Part shown: one piece after another, positions 34,290-43,469 of the stretch
How positions within the stretch are numbered: position 1 is the stretch's first letter
How the letters are laid out: each line of letters starts with the position of its first letter
Assembly: GCF_001715535.1 (NCBI RefSeq)
Contig: NZ_CP017015.1
Coordinates: 744,001 to 808,000 of the forward strand
Reading direction: 5' to 3'
From: Spiroplasma helicoides
GTDB lineage: Bacteria > Bacillota_I > Bacilli_A > Mycoplasmatales > Mycoplasmataceae
DNA length: 64,000 bases
Position numbers and translations under genes: made by a program
The notes under the pieces: generated by a model
Seen by the model: the letters and a program-made list of their open reading frames with translations, nothing else
Database searches by the model: none
Told to the model about the DNA's origin: nothing

Positions 34290-35417
34290 TTAATCTCCCT
34301 TTATAATATTAGTCGTTAGATTTCTAACTTCTTTGTCAAAATTATCAATATCATTATAATCATTATAGTTTATTTTTGGTACGCTAGAAAATATTTTATT
34401 AACTATTTCAGTTATTTGATAAAAACTTATTTTATTTTCAATAAAAGCCTGAACACAAACTTCATTAGCAGCATTTATAGCTATTGCCAATGAATTTGGA
34501 GCGTTTATACATTTCTTGGCAAACTGTATTGGTAAAAAACGATTTTCATCAATTACTTGTAACTCTAAACTTAAAAGATTTTCAAAACTCATAAACTTTT
34601 GATTTTTAAATTCTTTTCTAATTGGATAATGCAAAAAATAATTTATTACTTGTTTCATATCAGGAACTGATAGTTGAGCTTTAATTGAACCATCACTAAA
34701 TTCTACCATTGAGTGAATGATTGATTGTGGGTGGACTAAAGTCACTATATCTTTGGTTTTAAATAAATGATAAACTTCTAATATTTCAAAAGCTTTGTTA
34801 AACATTGTTGCACTATCAATAGTTATTTTTGGTCCCATAATTCAATTGGGGTGTTTTAAAGCATCTTCTAATTTGACTTTTTTTGTTTCTTCAAGACTTA
34901 AATCTCTAAATGGCCCACCAGATGCAGTTAAATATATTTTTTTGATGTCGTTACTTTCTAAGCATTGAAATATTGCACAGTGTTCAGAATCCAATGGATA
35001 AATTTTTGCTTTTGTATGTTTATCAATTAAATCATTTATTAAGTTACCTGCAACAACAAGTGATTCTTTATTTGCATTTAAAAGAGTTTTTTCTTTTTTA
35101 ATAGTTTCTAAAGTTATTTTTAAACCAAAAAAACCAGATAAAGCATTTATTACAATATTTGCATCATCTGTTATTAAAGTTTCTATGTTTTTATCAATAA
35201 AAGTAATGTTGCTAAATTTTTTTTGTATCTTTATATCAATAACGTTTAAATAAACCAGTGATATTTTGTCAAAAGTTTCAAGGATATGTTCTAAATTTTT
35301 TGTATTATTCCCAATACTTATGGCAACTAATTCGAATTTATCTTTATTTTGTTCTAGTATTTCTAAAGTTTGTGTTCCAATATTTCCTGATGCACCAAAT
35401 AAAACAACTTTTTGCAT
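34290..35417 (-). CDS. dxr: 1-deoxy-D-xylulose 5-phosphate reductoisomerase
   Basis: 375 residues. NADPH-binding FGASGNIGTQTLEIL is at residues 7-21. Substrate and metal residues are in LLNANKESLV, PLDSEHCAIFQ and ASGGPFRD, then GPKITIDSATMFNK. It makes MEP from DXP, the committed step of the MEP pathway completed by IspH. It starts 15 bases after cdsA, and its stop is 3 bases from the rseP ATG. Confidence 0.96.
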
Positions 35418-35431
35418 ATTTTCAGCTCGCT

Positions 35432-36508
35432 TTATTTAACTGGAATAATTAATATAATCGGAAATAAAACAAACAATGAAACAATAATTGAATCTAATCG
35501 GTCTAAAACTCCACCATGACCAGGGATTAAATTAGAATAATCTTTTATGTTGACACTTCTTTTAATTCATGAAAACAATAAATCACCAAACATTCCAATC
35601 AATGGGAAAATGATTGCTAATAAAAGATATAAAACTATTCTTAGTCACTCAGAAGCAACTCAATCAATCCCGACATTTAAGGGTTTAAAATTATTTAAAG
35701 GATCTACAAAGTAGAATATAAAAACATAAACTAAACCAATTAAAAATGCTGCACTTAAACCAATTCCAGCCCCTTCTCATGACTTTGAAGGACTTATTTT
35801 TGGAGCTAGTTTTGTTTTACCAAATAACATTCCCCCAATGTAAGCAAATGAATCTCCAAAAATTATCATTAGTCATATTCAAACAATTGTGTTAAATGAA
35901 AATATTGGTTTGTTGCCACTTTTTAAAAGATCCATACTTGTAATACTAAATGTTTTAAATGCAACTACAATTATAATCATTACAATATAGTTCATCATTA
36001 TGTTGGTCATTGTTATTCCTTTTTTAAAATAACCTAAAATTGCATAAATAAAGAAAGTAAGTAAAAATAAAACTAAAATATGTCAACTATTTAACCATTC
36101 ATTTAAATTTAAATTTTTATAAAAAGAAAAATTATACAGTGTAGTAGATATTGGGTAAAGATATAAAACAAGTGATATTAAAATCAAAGGTATTTGTTGA
36201 TAAATTTTATTAAAACCAGTAGCTTTGTTCATTTCGAAGATTGCTGCTCCACAAATAACTAAACTGATTAGAATAGAAAAATAAGAGGCTATGTCAATAT
36301 TTTTTAAGTAGTTCATGTATGAATAAATTCCACCAGCTGCTAAATAAAAAACTAATATCACAAGCATTACAATTGAAGAAACTAGCCTTTTGTTGAAGGT
36401 TGCTTTTCCTTCTTTTGTTTTAAAATGATTGACAGCTTTTCTATTTGCCAACTCTTGATCATTATCTTTGTTTTGCGAGTCGTTTTTGTTGATGTTATTT
36501 TCTTTCAT
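35432..36508 (-). CDS. cdsA: Phosphatidate cytidylyltransferase
   Basis: 358 residues. An N-terminal cytosolic tail of about 40 residues is followed by about eight membrane helices. The family signature is seen as SPSKSWEGAGIG and, near the C-terminus, [20 protein letters not shown] followed by [12 protein letters not shown]. It makes CDP-diacylglycerol for phospholipid synthesis. It is preceded by uppS with 3 bases between stop and ATG, the standard uppS-cdsA-dxr-rseP order. Confidence 0.95.
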
Positions 36509-36511
36509 TTT

Positions 36512-37219
36512 TTAGTCCTCTATTCTTCCAAATCTTCTATCTCGATTTTTATAAGATTCAATTGCTTCTAAAAAATCTTTTTGTTGAAAATCTGGTCAAT
36601 ATGTTTTTGTAAAGTATAATTCAGCATAAGCTGATTGTAATAATAAAAAATTACTTAGTCTTTGCTCGCCACCAGTTCTAATTAATAAATCGACTGGAGG
36701 TACTGTTTTTGTGTACAAATTTTTATAAATTAAATCAAAATTTATATCATTGACTTTTAACTTATTTTCTTCTAAATCTTTAAATAGTTTTTGAAATACT
36801 TTTTCCAATTCTTCATAACTTCCATAATCAAAAGCAATATTTAATTGTATTCCATCATTGTCAAAAGTAAATTTTTCAAGATTTTCAAGAGCGTCTTTAA
36901 CTTTTTCAGGTACAGTTGATCTTCTCCCTATTCAAATAAATTTTATATTATTATCTTTATATTTTTTCTTATTTTTTTCATTAAAAATTGTGGCACAGTA
37001 ATCCATCAAAAAACCAACTTCTAATTTAGGTCTGTTTCAGTTTTCTGTAGAAAAACAAAAGAGAGTTATATACTTAATACCTTGTTCTTTTGCAAAAATA
37101 ACAGTATCAAATATTTTTTCAAAACCTTTTTTATGGCCAAAAGTTCTTGGTTTTGACTTTTGTTTAGCCCATCTACCATTACCATCAAGAATAATTGCTA
37201 CATGATTTAAAGGTTTCAA
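36512..37219 (-). CDS. uppS: Isoprenyl transferase (undecaprenyl diphosphate synthase family)
   Basis: 235 residues. HVAIILDGNGRWA carries the catalytic Asp, with GHKKGFEKI, LFCFSTENW and LLIRTGGEQRLSNFLL following. I take the TTG at 37219 as start: an AGAGAG purine run after the pepP stop lies about 9 bases upstream, and the resulting N-terminus MKPLNHVAIIL is the family standard. A GTG at 37228 is the alternative. It condenses IPP into a polyprenyl diphosphate. In a wall-less cell the product probably serves a lipid-carrier role other than peptidoglycan. Confidence 0.92.
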
Positions 37220-37235
37220 AAAACTCACTCTCTCT

Positions 37236-38306
37236 TTATTTATTTTTAACGATTTGTAAATCTCTAAAGTCATTAGTTAAATATTCATATCCATCCTTTG
37301 TAACAAGAATATCATCTTCAATTCTAACTCCTCCAACTCCAGGAATATAAATTCCTGGTTCAACAGTTACACACATACCTGGAGTTAATGCTATATTACC
37401 TGAAGGCGCATTGTTTGGTGCTTCATGAATTTCAATTCCAATTCCATGACCTGTTCCATGGGTAAAGTATTTCCCATAACCTTTACTTTCAATGTAATCA
37501 AAGCAAATTTTGTGAATTTCATGTCCAAATACTCCTGGTTTTATAGCTTCAATTCCCATTTGTTGAGAAGTATGAACAATATCATAAATTTCTTTTAATT
37601 TTTGATTATTATCATTTCCCAAAACAAATGTTCTAGTTTGATCTGAACAATATCCACCATAATAACATCCCATATCTAAAGTTACAAAGTCTCCTTCTTT
37701 CATAACTCTTTCACTAGGAACAGCGTGAGGTTTGCTTCCATTTTCTCCACTAGCAACAATTGTGTCAAAACTTAATTTTTCAGCTCCATGTTTTAAGAAG
37801 TTATCTGAAACAAATCTTGCAAGTTCTAACTCAGTCATTCCTGGTTTTACAAAATCTAATACATCTAAAAATACTTTGTGAGTAATTTCACAAGCTTTTT
37901 TGATTTGTTCAACTTCTCATTCATCTTTGATCATTCTTAAATCTGTAAAATCGTAAGGATGTAAATCAGCGTTTAGTTTATTTTCAAATGTTTTTGCTTC
38001 TTTGACAAAAACTCAATCTGATTCAAAAACTATATTTTTAATATTATGAGCTTTAATTTTTTCATTTAATAATTCAAATACACTACCAAATTCAATCAAT
38101 TCATCAACATTATTTAATAATTCACTTTCTCTAGCAGCAGTAATATATCTACCATCTAAAAATAAATAAGTTTTTTGCTTTGTATATAATAAATACCCTA
38201 AACTAGATGGGAATCTTGAAAATCAGTATCTATTTTGAGGTGAATAAAATAAAATTGCATCACTTTTTGTTTCTTCTAAAATTTTGTTTAATAATTCTTT
38301 TTTCAT
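37236..38306 (-). CDS. pepP: M24 family Xaa-Pro aminopeptidase
   Basis: 356 residues with the creatinase-like N-terminal domain and the pita-bread C-terminal domain. The metal ligands are visible: TLDMGCYY (Asp), CSDQTRTF (Asp), THGTGHGIGIEIHE (His), TVEPGIYI (Glu) and VRIEDD (Glu). It removes N-terminal residues ahead of proline in the cytosol. TAGGAG lies upstream of the ATG. uppS starts 17 bases after its stop, so they share a transcript. It replaces the frr/tsf genes that often precede uppS. Confidence 0.93.
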
Positions 38307-38321
38307 AACTTTCTCCTATTA

Positions 38322-38370
38322 ATAAAAAATAAGAATAGAAAAGCACTTATAAACTATTCTTTCTTATTTT
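38322..38370 (-). terminator. Terminator downstream of rpmG
   Basis: On the minus strand an AATAAGAAAGAATAG arm pairs with CTATTCTTATT around a 15-base loop, with a small bulge, followed by a T-run. The rpmG stop codon falls in the first arm. pepP starts 16 bases below. Confidence 0.7.
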
Positions 38371-38507
38371 TTTTGTTTATGTACTTGATGAGCATTACAC
38401 TTGAAACAGTGTTTTTTTACCTCGATTTTTTCTTTTCTTTTATCGTTCTTTGCAATGTAATTTTCTTCTTTACAAATTGAACAACGTAGAATAACTCCTT
38501 CACGCAT
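38364..38507 (-). CDS. rpmG: Ribosomal protein bL33
   Basis: 47 residues, short even for bL33. The four-cysteine form is present: RCSICKEEN and [11 protein letters not shown]. The basic sequence ends HKQKK. The ATG at 38507 is fixed by GGAGGA eight bases upstream; an in-frame ATG further upstream would add a hydrophobic tail that does not belong. It is read alone and followed by a terminator. Confidence 0.93.
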   Translation of the reverse strand: MREGVILRCSICKEENYIAKNDKRKEKIEVKKHCFKCNAHQVHKQKK

Positions 38508-38671
38508 TATATATTCCTCCTTAATGGTTTTTACTTGAATAATACAATTTATTAATAAGCAAAATAATAATATCAAAAATATTAGTATTTAGGTTAATTT
38601 TTTTTACATTTTTTTACAATATCTAAGTTTTAAGTATTATTATTTATAAGAATATTAAAAAAAAACAATTA

Positions 38672-38700
38672 TTTACAATTAAATTAATTTTAATTATAAA
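38672..38700 (+). promoter_or_regulatory. Promoter for the thioredoxin-like lipoprotein
   Basis: TTTACA (38672-38677) and TATAAA (38695-38700) are separated by 17 bases, about 40 bases before the ATG of the plus-strand lipoprotein gene. The rest of the 38508-38740 intergenic space is featureless AT-rich sequence. Confidence 0.6.
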
Positions 38701-38740
38701 AAATGTGTAAAATTATATTAGGAATTTTAGGAGTGATTAA

Positions 38741-39673
38741 ATGAAGAAGTTATTAAACGTATTAGCGGCGTCAGCACTAATAAGTACTTCTACAGTGGCT
38801 GTTGTATCTTGCTCAAATAGGAATTTTACTGAGTTTCAAGGTTGAATAGCTAACAAAGAGAGTTTTGTTCTATATATTGGGGCAAAAGATTGTGATTATT
38901 GTAATAAATTTGAAGATTCTTTAACAATGGTTAAAGAATATAATGGTTATGACTTTATTCAAAGTAAGTTTGATTCATTATTAAATGAATATACAACTAT
39001 TTTAGATACTAAAGAAGTTGAACAAGAACCATTAACTGATTATGGACAAAAATTGTCTCATTCAAAAATTGATTTTAGACAATTTGTAATAGATTCAAAA
39101 GCAGATAACTTTAACGAAAAATGAAGCGAAAATCTATTAAAATGAGTAATTAGTCAAGCTACAGAAATGTACATGAATGATGAGTTTTCAAATCAAACAA
39201 ATTTTGATTCATGAAAACAAGGTTATAGAAATATAGCTAAAGAAAAAACAAAAAGCTACTTTAATAGTAGTAGTGTTAAGGGTACTCCACTATTTCTTGT
39301 AATAAGAAATGGTAAATTAGTATCTTGAATTAATGGTTTTGAACAATCAACACCAGTTGATTATGAAGCATCATTAAATACATGATTCCAAAACATTAGA
39401 TCAGATTTTTTAAACCCATTAATTGTTAAAACTAATAGTAAAAAAATTACAACTGCTGCGACAGATACTGATGAATCAAGTGGTTCAAACTCTGGTGGTG
39501 GAAGTGATGGAAGTTCAAGTGGATCTGGAGGTTCATCATCTGGAGGAAGTTCAGGAGAATCTTCTGGTGGAAGTTCAAGTGGATCTGGAGGTTCAGGAGA
39601 ATCTTCATCAAGTTCTAGTAGATTACCTTCATTTGATTACAGTTCAATCAATATGAATAAATACATCAAATAA
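38741..39673 (+). CDS. Lipoprotein with thioredoxin-like domain and Ser/Gly tail
   Basis: 310 residues. Lipoprotein signal MKKLLNVLAASALISTSTVA ends in VVSC, with the lipidated Cys at 24. The next domain has a redox-type motif: FVLYIGAKDCDYCNKF (Cys-Asp-Tyr-Cys) and later VKGTPLFLVIRNGK, whose Pro matches the cis-Pro of thioredoxin folds, separated by a helical insert. The tail (about residues 245-292) is almost only Ser and Gly with a few Glu, followed by a 16-residue end. It would act outside the cell, perhaps as a disulfide-handling protein tethered by a flexible linker. AGGAG precedes the ATG; a terminator follows. Confidence 0.75.
39490..39606 (+). repeat. Ser/Gly-coding internal repeat
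   Basis: Within the lipoprotein gene the unit GGAAGTTCAAGTGGATC, continued by TGGAGGTTCA, occurs twice (near 39509 and 39570), separated by related GGA/TCA-rich sequence. The repeat encodes the low-complexity Ser/Gly tail and could vary in length between strains. Confidence 0.75.
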
Positions 39674-39706
39674 AAAAATCAGTTTAATTAAACTGATTTT
39701 TTTATT
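39671..39706 (+). terminator. Terminator after the lipoprotein gene
   Basis: AAAAAATCAGTTT-AATT-AAACTGATTTTTTT, a 13-pair perfect stem with a T-run, starting at the stop codon of the lipoprotein gene. Confidence 0.92.
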
Positions 39707-39728
39707 GTTCAAGTTATTTAAATAAAAA

Positions 39729-39752
39729 TAAAAAAAACATGCTTAGCATGTC
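39729..39752 (-). terminator. Terminator of the tRNA cluster
   Basis: On the minus strand ACATGC-TAA-GCATGT is followed by eight Ts, 20 bases past the 3' end of tRNA-Leu. Confidence 0.88.
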
Positions 39753-39771
39753 ATTTTATCAAGTCCTAAAA

Positions 39772-39860
39772 TGGTCCCCAGGGCCGGACTTGAACCGGCA
39801 CGGCCTTTAAGAGCCGCTGGATTTTAAGTCCAGTGCGTCTACCACTTCCGCCACCTGGGG
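39772..39860 (-). tRNA. tRNA-Leu (UAA)
   Basis: 89 nt with a long variable arm as expected for class II tRNA. Anticodon loop CTTAAAA gives UAA. Acceptor ends CCCCAGG...CTGGGGACCA, with CCA encoded. T-loop GTTCAAGTC is intact. Last of the five-tRNA cluster. Confidence 0.95.
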
Positions 39861-39867
39861 TTATTAA

Positions 39868-39943
<76 letters not shown>

Positions 39944-39960
39944 GCTAATATAAAAAATAA

Positions 39961-40035
39961 TGGCTGGGCTAGCAGGATTCGAACCGGCGCATGATGGAGT
40001 CAAAGTCCATTGCCTTACCGCTTGGCTATAGCCCA
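39961..40035 (-). tRNA. tRNA-Gln (UUG)
   Basis: 75 nt. Anticodon loop CTTTGAC gives UUG. Begins TGGGCTA as tRNA-Gln usually does, paired with TAGCCCA, and CCA is encoded. Confidence 0.95.
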
Positions 40036-40042
40036 ATTAAGA

Positions 40043-40126
40043 TGGTGGGGAGAGACGGATTCGAACCGCCGAACCGTTAGGAGATGGTTTACAGCCACCC
40101 GCGTTTAGCCACTTCGCTATCTCCCC
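40043..40126 (-). tRNA. tRNA-Tyr (GUA)
   Basis: 84 nt with a long variable arm, as for bacterial tRNA-Tyr. Anticodon loop CTGTAAA gives GUA. Acceptor GGGGAGA/TCTCCCC, and CCA is encoded. Confidence 0.95.
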
Positions 40127-40133
40127 ATTATAG

Positions 40134-40209
40134 TGGTGCTGACTAAAGGACTCGAACCTTCGACCTATTGATTACTAGTCAATTGCTCTACCAACTGAGC
40201 TAAGTCAGC
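40134..40209 (-). tRNA. tRNA-Thr (AGU)
   Basis: 76 nt, first tRNA of the cluster. Anticodon loop CTAGTAA gives AGU. A-starting Thr anticodons are known in some mollicutes. Acceptor GCTGACT/AGTCAGC, and CCA is encoded. Confidence 0.93.
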
Positions 40210-40241
40210 AAGGGTGTCCTTCAAATTTAAGAACCTTTTCA

Positions 40242-40271
40242 ATTATACAAAAAAAATTAAAGAAAAGTCAA
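40242..40271 (-). promoter_or_regulatory. Promoter of the tRNA cluster
   Basis: TTGACT (40266-40271) and TATAAT (40242-40247) on the minus strand with 18-base spacing, about 32 bases upstream of tRNA-Thr. Confidence 0.8.
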
Positions 40272-40292
40272 TAAATTTTAAAATTTTTAAAT

Positions 40293-40317
40293 AAAAAAAA
40301 CTAATAATTAATATTAG
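40293..40317 (-). terminator. Terminator of the ABC exporter gene
   Basis: CTAATA-TTAAT-TATTAG on the minus strand followed by eight Ts, 8 bases after the exporter stop. Confidence 0.82.
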
Positions 40318-40324
40318 CTTTTCA

Positions 40325-42202
40325 TTATGAGTTTCCGGCCTCATATAACCTTTTAAAATGGCCATCTTGGTTAATTAATTCATTGAAAGTTCCTGACTGA
40401 ACAATTCCTTGTCCCGGAGAAATAACAAAAATTTTGTCAACATTTTTTATAGTTGTAAGTCGATGAGCAATTACAACTGTTGTTTTACCAATCATCAGCT
40501 CATTTAACTGTGATTGTATTTCTTTTTCAACAATATTATCAAGAGCACTTGTAGCTTCATCTAAAACCAGTAATTCTGGATTTTTTAACAATATTCTTGC
40601 AATTACTAATCTTTGCTTTTGTCCCCCAGAAAGTAACAATCCCCTTTCACCAAGAACTGTTTCATACCCCTCTGGTCATGAACTTATTATTTTATGAACT
40701 TGTGCTTTTTTACAAGCTTCATGAATTTCTTCATTTGTTGCATCAAAATAACCATATCTAACATTATCATATACATTACCATAGATGATTTGCGGTTCTT
40801 GTTCAACATAGCCAACATGAGATAAGTAACTTTTTAAGTTTAATGCTTTTAAATCTTTGTCATTAACAAGAACTGCACCATCAGTTGGATCATAAAATCT
40901 TAAAAGTAATTTTGAAATTGTTGATTTACCACTACCAGTTTCACCAACAAAAGCATAACTTTTACCTTTTTCAAATACTATGTTCAAATCACTTATTATT
41001 GTTACATTAGTTTTTTCTGGATAGCTAAATTTTATATTTCTAAATTCAATTTTTCTAATTTCTTCATCAAATAAAACCCCGTCTTCTTCATTATCATATA
41101 AAATTGGGTCTCTTTTAATTACTTCATATATTTGTTGTGTTGATGCACTTGCTCTAGATATTCCAGGTATTAAAGCAGCCATTTGTCACAATGGTCTTGT
41201 TAAAGTCACTGTTGCTGTTGTAATTGGAATTAAAATAGATAAAAATTTTGTAACATCTTGATTGTAAAAAATCACAGATGCTGCAATTACAAGCAAATTA
41301 GTAAGAATATCTGAAGCAATCAATGTTGCAAATAAATTACCATCAATTTTAGCAACTGGTTTAAAAATTGACATATAAGGTCTATGAATTTCTCTAATGC
41401 GTTTTTCTTCATAAACTCTAGTCGCACTTGATTTAATTAACTTAATAACCCCAATTCTATCAACCACATCACCATTAATGCTTGAAATTGTTTCTCTTAC
41501 TTTTTTATTTTTTTTACGATAAGTTATTGAATAACAAGCAACAAATATTCCCAATACAATTACTGAAATAGTTGCCACTAGTCCAACTTTTCAGTCAACA
41601 AGCATTATGCTAACTGAACCAAAAACTAATACAAATGGAACTTGAATTGATCAAACTATCAAACCATTTATTTCATTACCAATAACATTAGTATCTCCAA
41701 CAACCTTAGTCATTATCTCACCAGTTTTTTTATCACTATAGTAACTAATGTCTTGATCTAAAAGTCTTTTAATAACTAGTAATCTCAACTCAACTTCTAC
41801 TCTTACTGCTAACCTCACAGATAAAGCGCTTCGATAATATGTAAATATATACATAACAATCAAGTTAGCTCCACATATAATCATTCAAACTCAATATTTA
41901 ATGTCTCAGTAATTTTGTCCTGACCCAGCAACATCATATAAAGTTTGTTGAATCGCAATATTGATCAAATATGCATTAATACTTATTAAAACCGAGTTTA
42001 TTAGTATAACACTGATTAAAGAGTAGAATAAAAGCTTATACTTCTTCCCATAATTCATAATTATTCATAGAAATTTTAGTTTTCCTTTTTCATGGATTAA
42101 TTTCAACAAATTTGCATTAGCGTCAAAAGAGTCTTTTTTTATTTCATCTGATGGCTGTTCTTCATTAATAACACGCAAATTTTTATCAAAGTTTTTTATC
42201 AT
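40325..42202 (-). CDS. ABC exporter, lipid/multidrug half-transporter type
   Basis: 625 residues. A cytosolic tail of about 55 residues is followed by six membrane helices (about 60-340). The nucleotide-binding domain has Walker A GETGSGKST, Q-loop VGYVEQEPQII, signature LLSGGQKQR, Walker B LLVLDEATSALD and H-loop VIAHRL. It works as a dimer; the architecture is that of MsbA/LmrA/BmrA-like exporters, so the substrate may be a lipid or drug. The gene has a structured leader with an intrinsic terminator ending about 40 bases before its ATG, suggesting regulated elongation. Confidence 0.92.
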
Positions 42203-42242
42203 AAATATTTCCTCACTTACTTAATTAAGTATATAACAATAA

Positions 42243-42272
42243 AAATAAAAAAAGCACTCTGGGCGGAGTACT
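42243..42272 (-). terminator. Leader terminator before the ABC exporter
   Basis: AGTACTC-CGCCCA-GAGTGCT (7 pairs, one G-U) is followed by seven Ts on the minus strand, 41 bases before the exporter ATG. The loop again has GCCCA, as in the hairpin upstream. Confidence 0.85.
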
Positions 42273-42380
42273 TTGATCTAGAACAAGTGATTAATTATGT
42301 ATTATTAAAATATAAATTTATGTTCATTTGATAGGGCTAAATAAACATTATGGGCTAATGATTTAACCTGTCCTAGACAA
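42243..42380 (-). ncRNA. Structured leader RNA with terminator upstream of the ABC exporter; family unknown
   Basis: This lies in the 311-base space upstream of the exporter. After a strong minus-strand promoter, a perfect 12-pair stem TCTAGGACAGGT (42366-42377) with ACTTGTTCTAGA (42277-42288, two G-U pairs) closes a domain of about 77 bases. Inside are two hairpins, CATTA-GCCCA-TAATG and ATGTTTATTT-AGCCCTATC-AAATGAACAT, whose loops both contain TTAGCCC-like sequence. An intrinsic terminator follows at once (42243-42272), then the exporter ATG at 42202. The layout is that of a riboswitch-type leader, or of a free-standing small RNA. It does not match any riboswitch consensus I can recall; the rest of the gap toward 42513 shows nothing more. 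Confidence 0.65.
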
Positions 42381-42385
42381 TTTAT

Positions 42386-42414
42386 ATTATAGAACAAAAG
42401 TTTTTTATTTTCAA
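42386..42414 (-). promoter_or_regulatory. Promoter of the leader RNA
   Basis: TTGAAA (42409-42414) and TATAAT (42386-42391) with exactly 17 bases between. The predicted start is near 42380, a few bases before the closing stem of the structured leader. Confidence 0.8.
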
Positions 42415-42513
42415 CCTTTTTTTAAATTTAAAGTTTATGAATATACATAGTTTTTATGTAAATAGCAAGTTAAATATTTTCTATTTTATAAAAAATTTTT
42501 TATAAATTTCCAA

Positions 42514-43461
42514 TTATAAAGCCAATTTATCAATATTTTTATCAAAATAGAGAATAACTTCATTATGGTCTTCAATTGCCCTTATTTTGGCCCCACTGGC
42601 ACTTATATGACCCCCACCATTAAAGCTTTCTGCCACTATTCTTACATTTACTTGATTACTTCTAAACTCAACTCTTACATGATCTTCTTTTTGAACAAAA
42701 AATACCCAAGCTTTTATATCTTTAATATCTCCCAACATATTTACCCAAAGAGCAACTTTATCAGGATTTTTAACATTATATTTATCTAAGATGTTTTTTT
42801 CTAATACGATATATGCTACTTTTTTTGCTGATACTAAAAAATTAGATAATATATACCCTTTTAACTTCATTTCATCATCAGTTAATGAGTAAATATTTTT
42901 GTATACTTGATGAATATTTATACCTTTTTCTAATAAAACTTTAGCCATTGCAAAAGTATTTTGACTTACATTACGATACATAAAACGATCTGTGTCAGTA
43001 ACTAATCCATGATATAGATAAAATGCTGTTTTTTGAGAAAAATGCAAATTTGATTCATCATAAATTTTTGTTAATAACTCACAAGTTGCTGGAAAGCTTG
43101 GTTCTACTATTTCAAAATCTGCATATTTATCAACATTAACGTGATGATCAATTTTAAAGATAGTTTTTGCTTTTTTTAGTCAATCGAAATTAGGAATATC
43201 AATTCTTGCAAAAGTTGCAGTATCAGTGATTATAACAAGAGCATCTTCAAAATCTTTTTCAGATAAATCATCAACTATTCCTATACATTTATATTCGTCA
43301 GGTAATGATGTTCCTAATTTGATTGTCTTGTTTTCGAAATTATCATGTATAAATTGATACAAAGACATTTGCGAACCAATAGCATCAAAATCTGGTGAGA
43401 TATGTCTCAAAAGAACTATTTTGCTTGTATTTTTAATAAGTTCGAATAATTTATTGGTCAT
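42514..43461 (-). CDS. nrnA: DHH/DHHA1 phosphoesterase, NrnA-like
   Basis: 315 residues. DHH motifs: RHISPDFDAIGSQ (motif I), IITDTATFAR (motif II), KIDHHVNVD (the DHH triad, motif III) and LYHGLVTDTDRF. DHHA1 end: SFNGGGHISASGA. NrnA proteins degrade short oligoribonucleotides and pAp. The size and motif order match NrnA/YtqI rather than RecJ. It follows the permease gene by 8 bases. Confidence 0.92.
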
Positions 43462-43469
43462 ATTTTCTC

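Noticed and set aside
36512-37273. uppS starting at the ATG at 37273
   Set aside because: That start lies inside pepP without a ribosome site and adds residues not found in the family; the TTG at 37219 has a purine-rich site and a standard N-terminus.
39420-39660. A second plus-strand reading frame with Val/Gln/Leu repeats inside the lipoprotein gene
   Set aside because: It is the shifted frame of the Ser/Gly repeat and has no ribosome site; the lipoprotein frame is continuous and explains the sequence.
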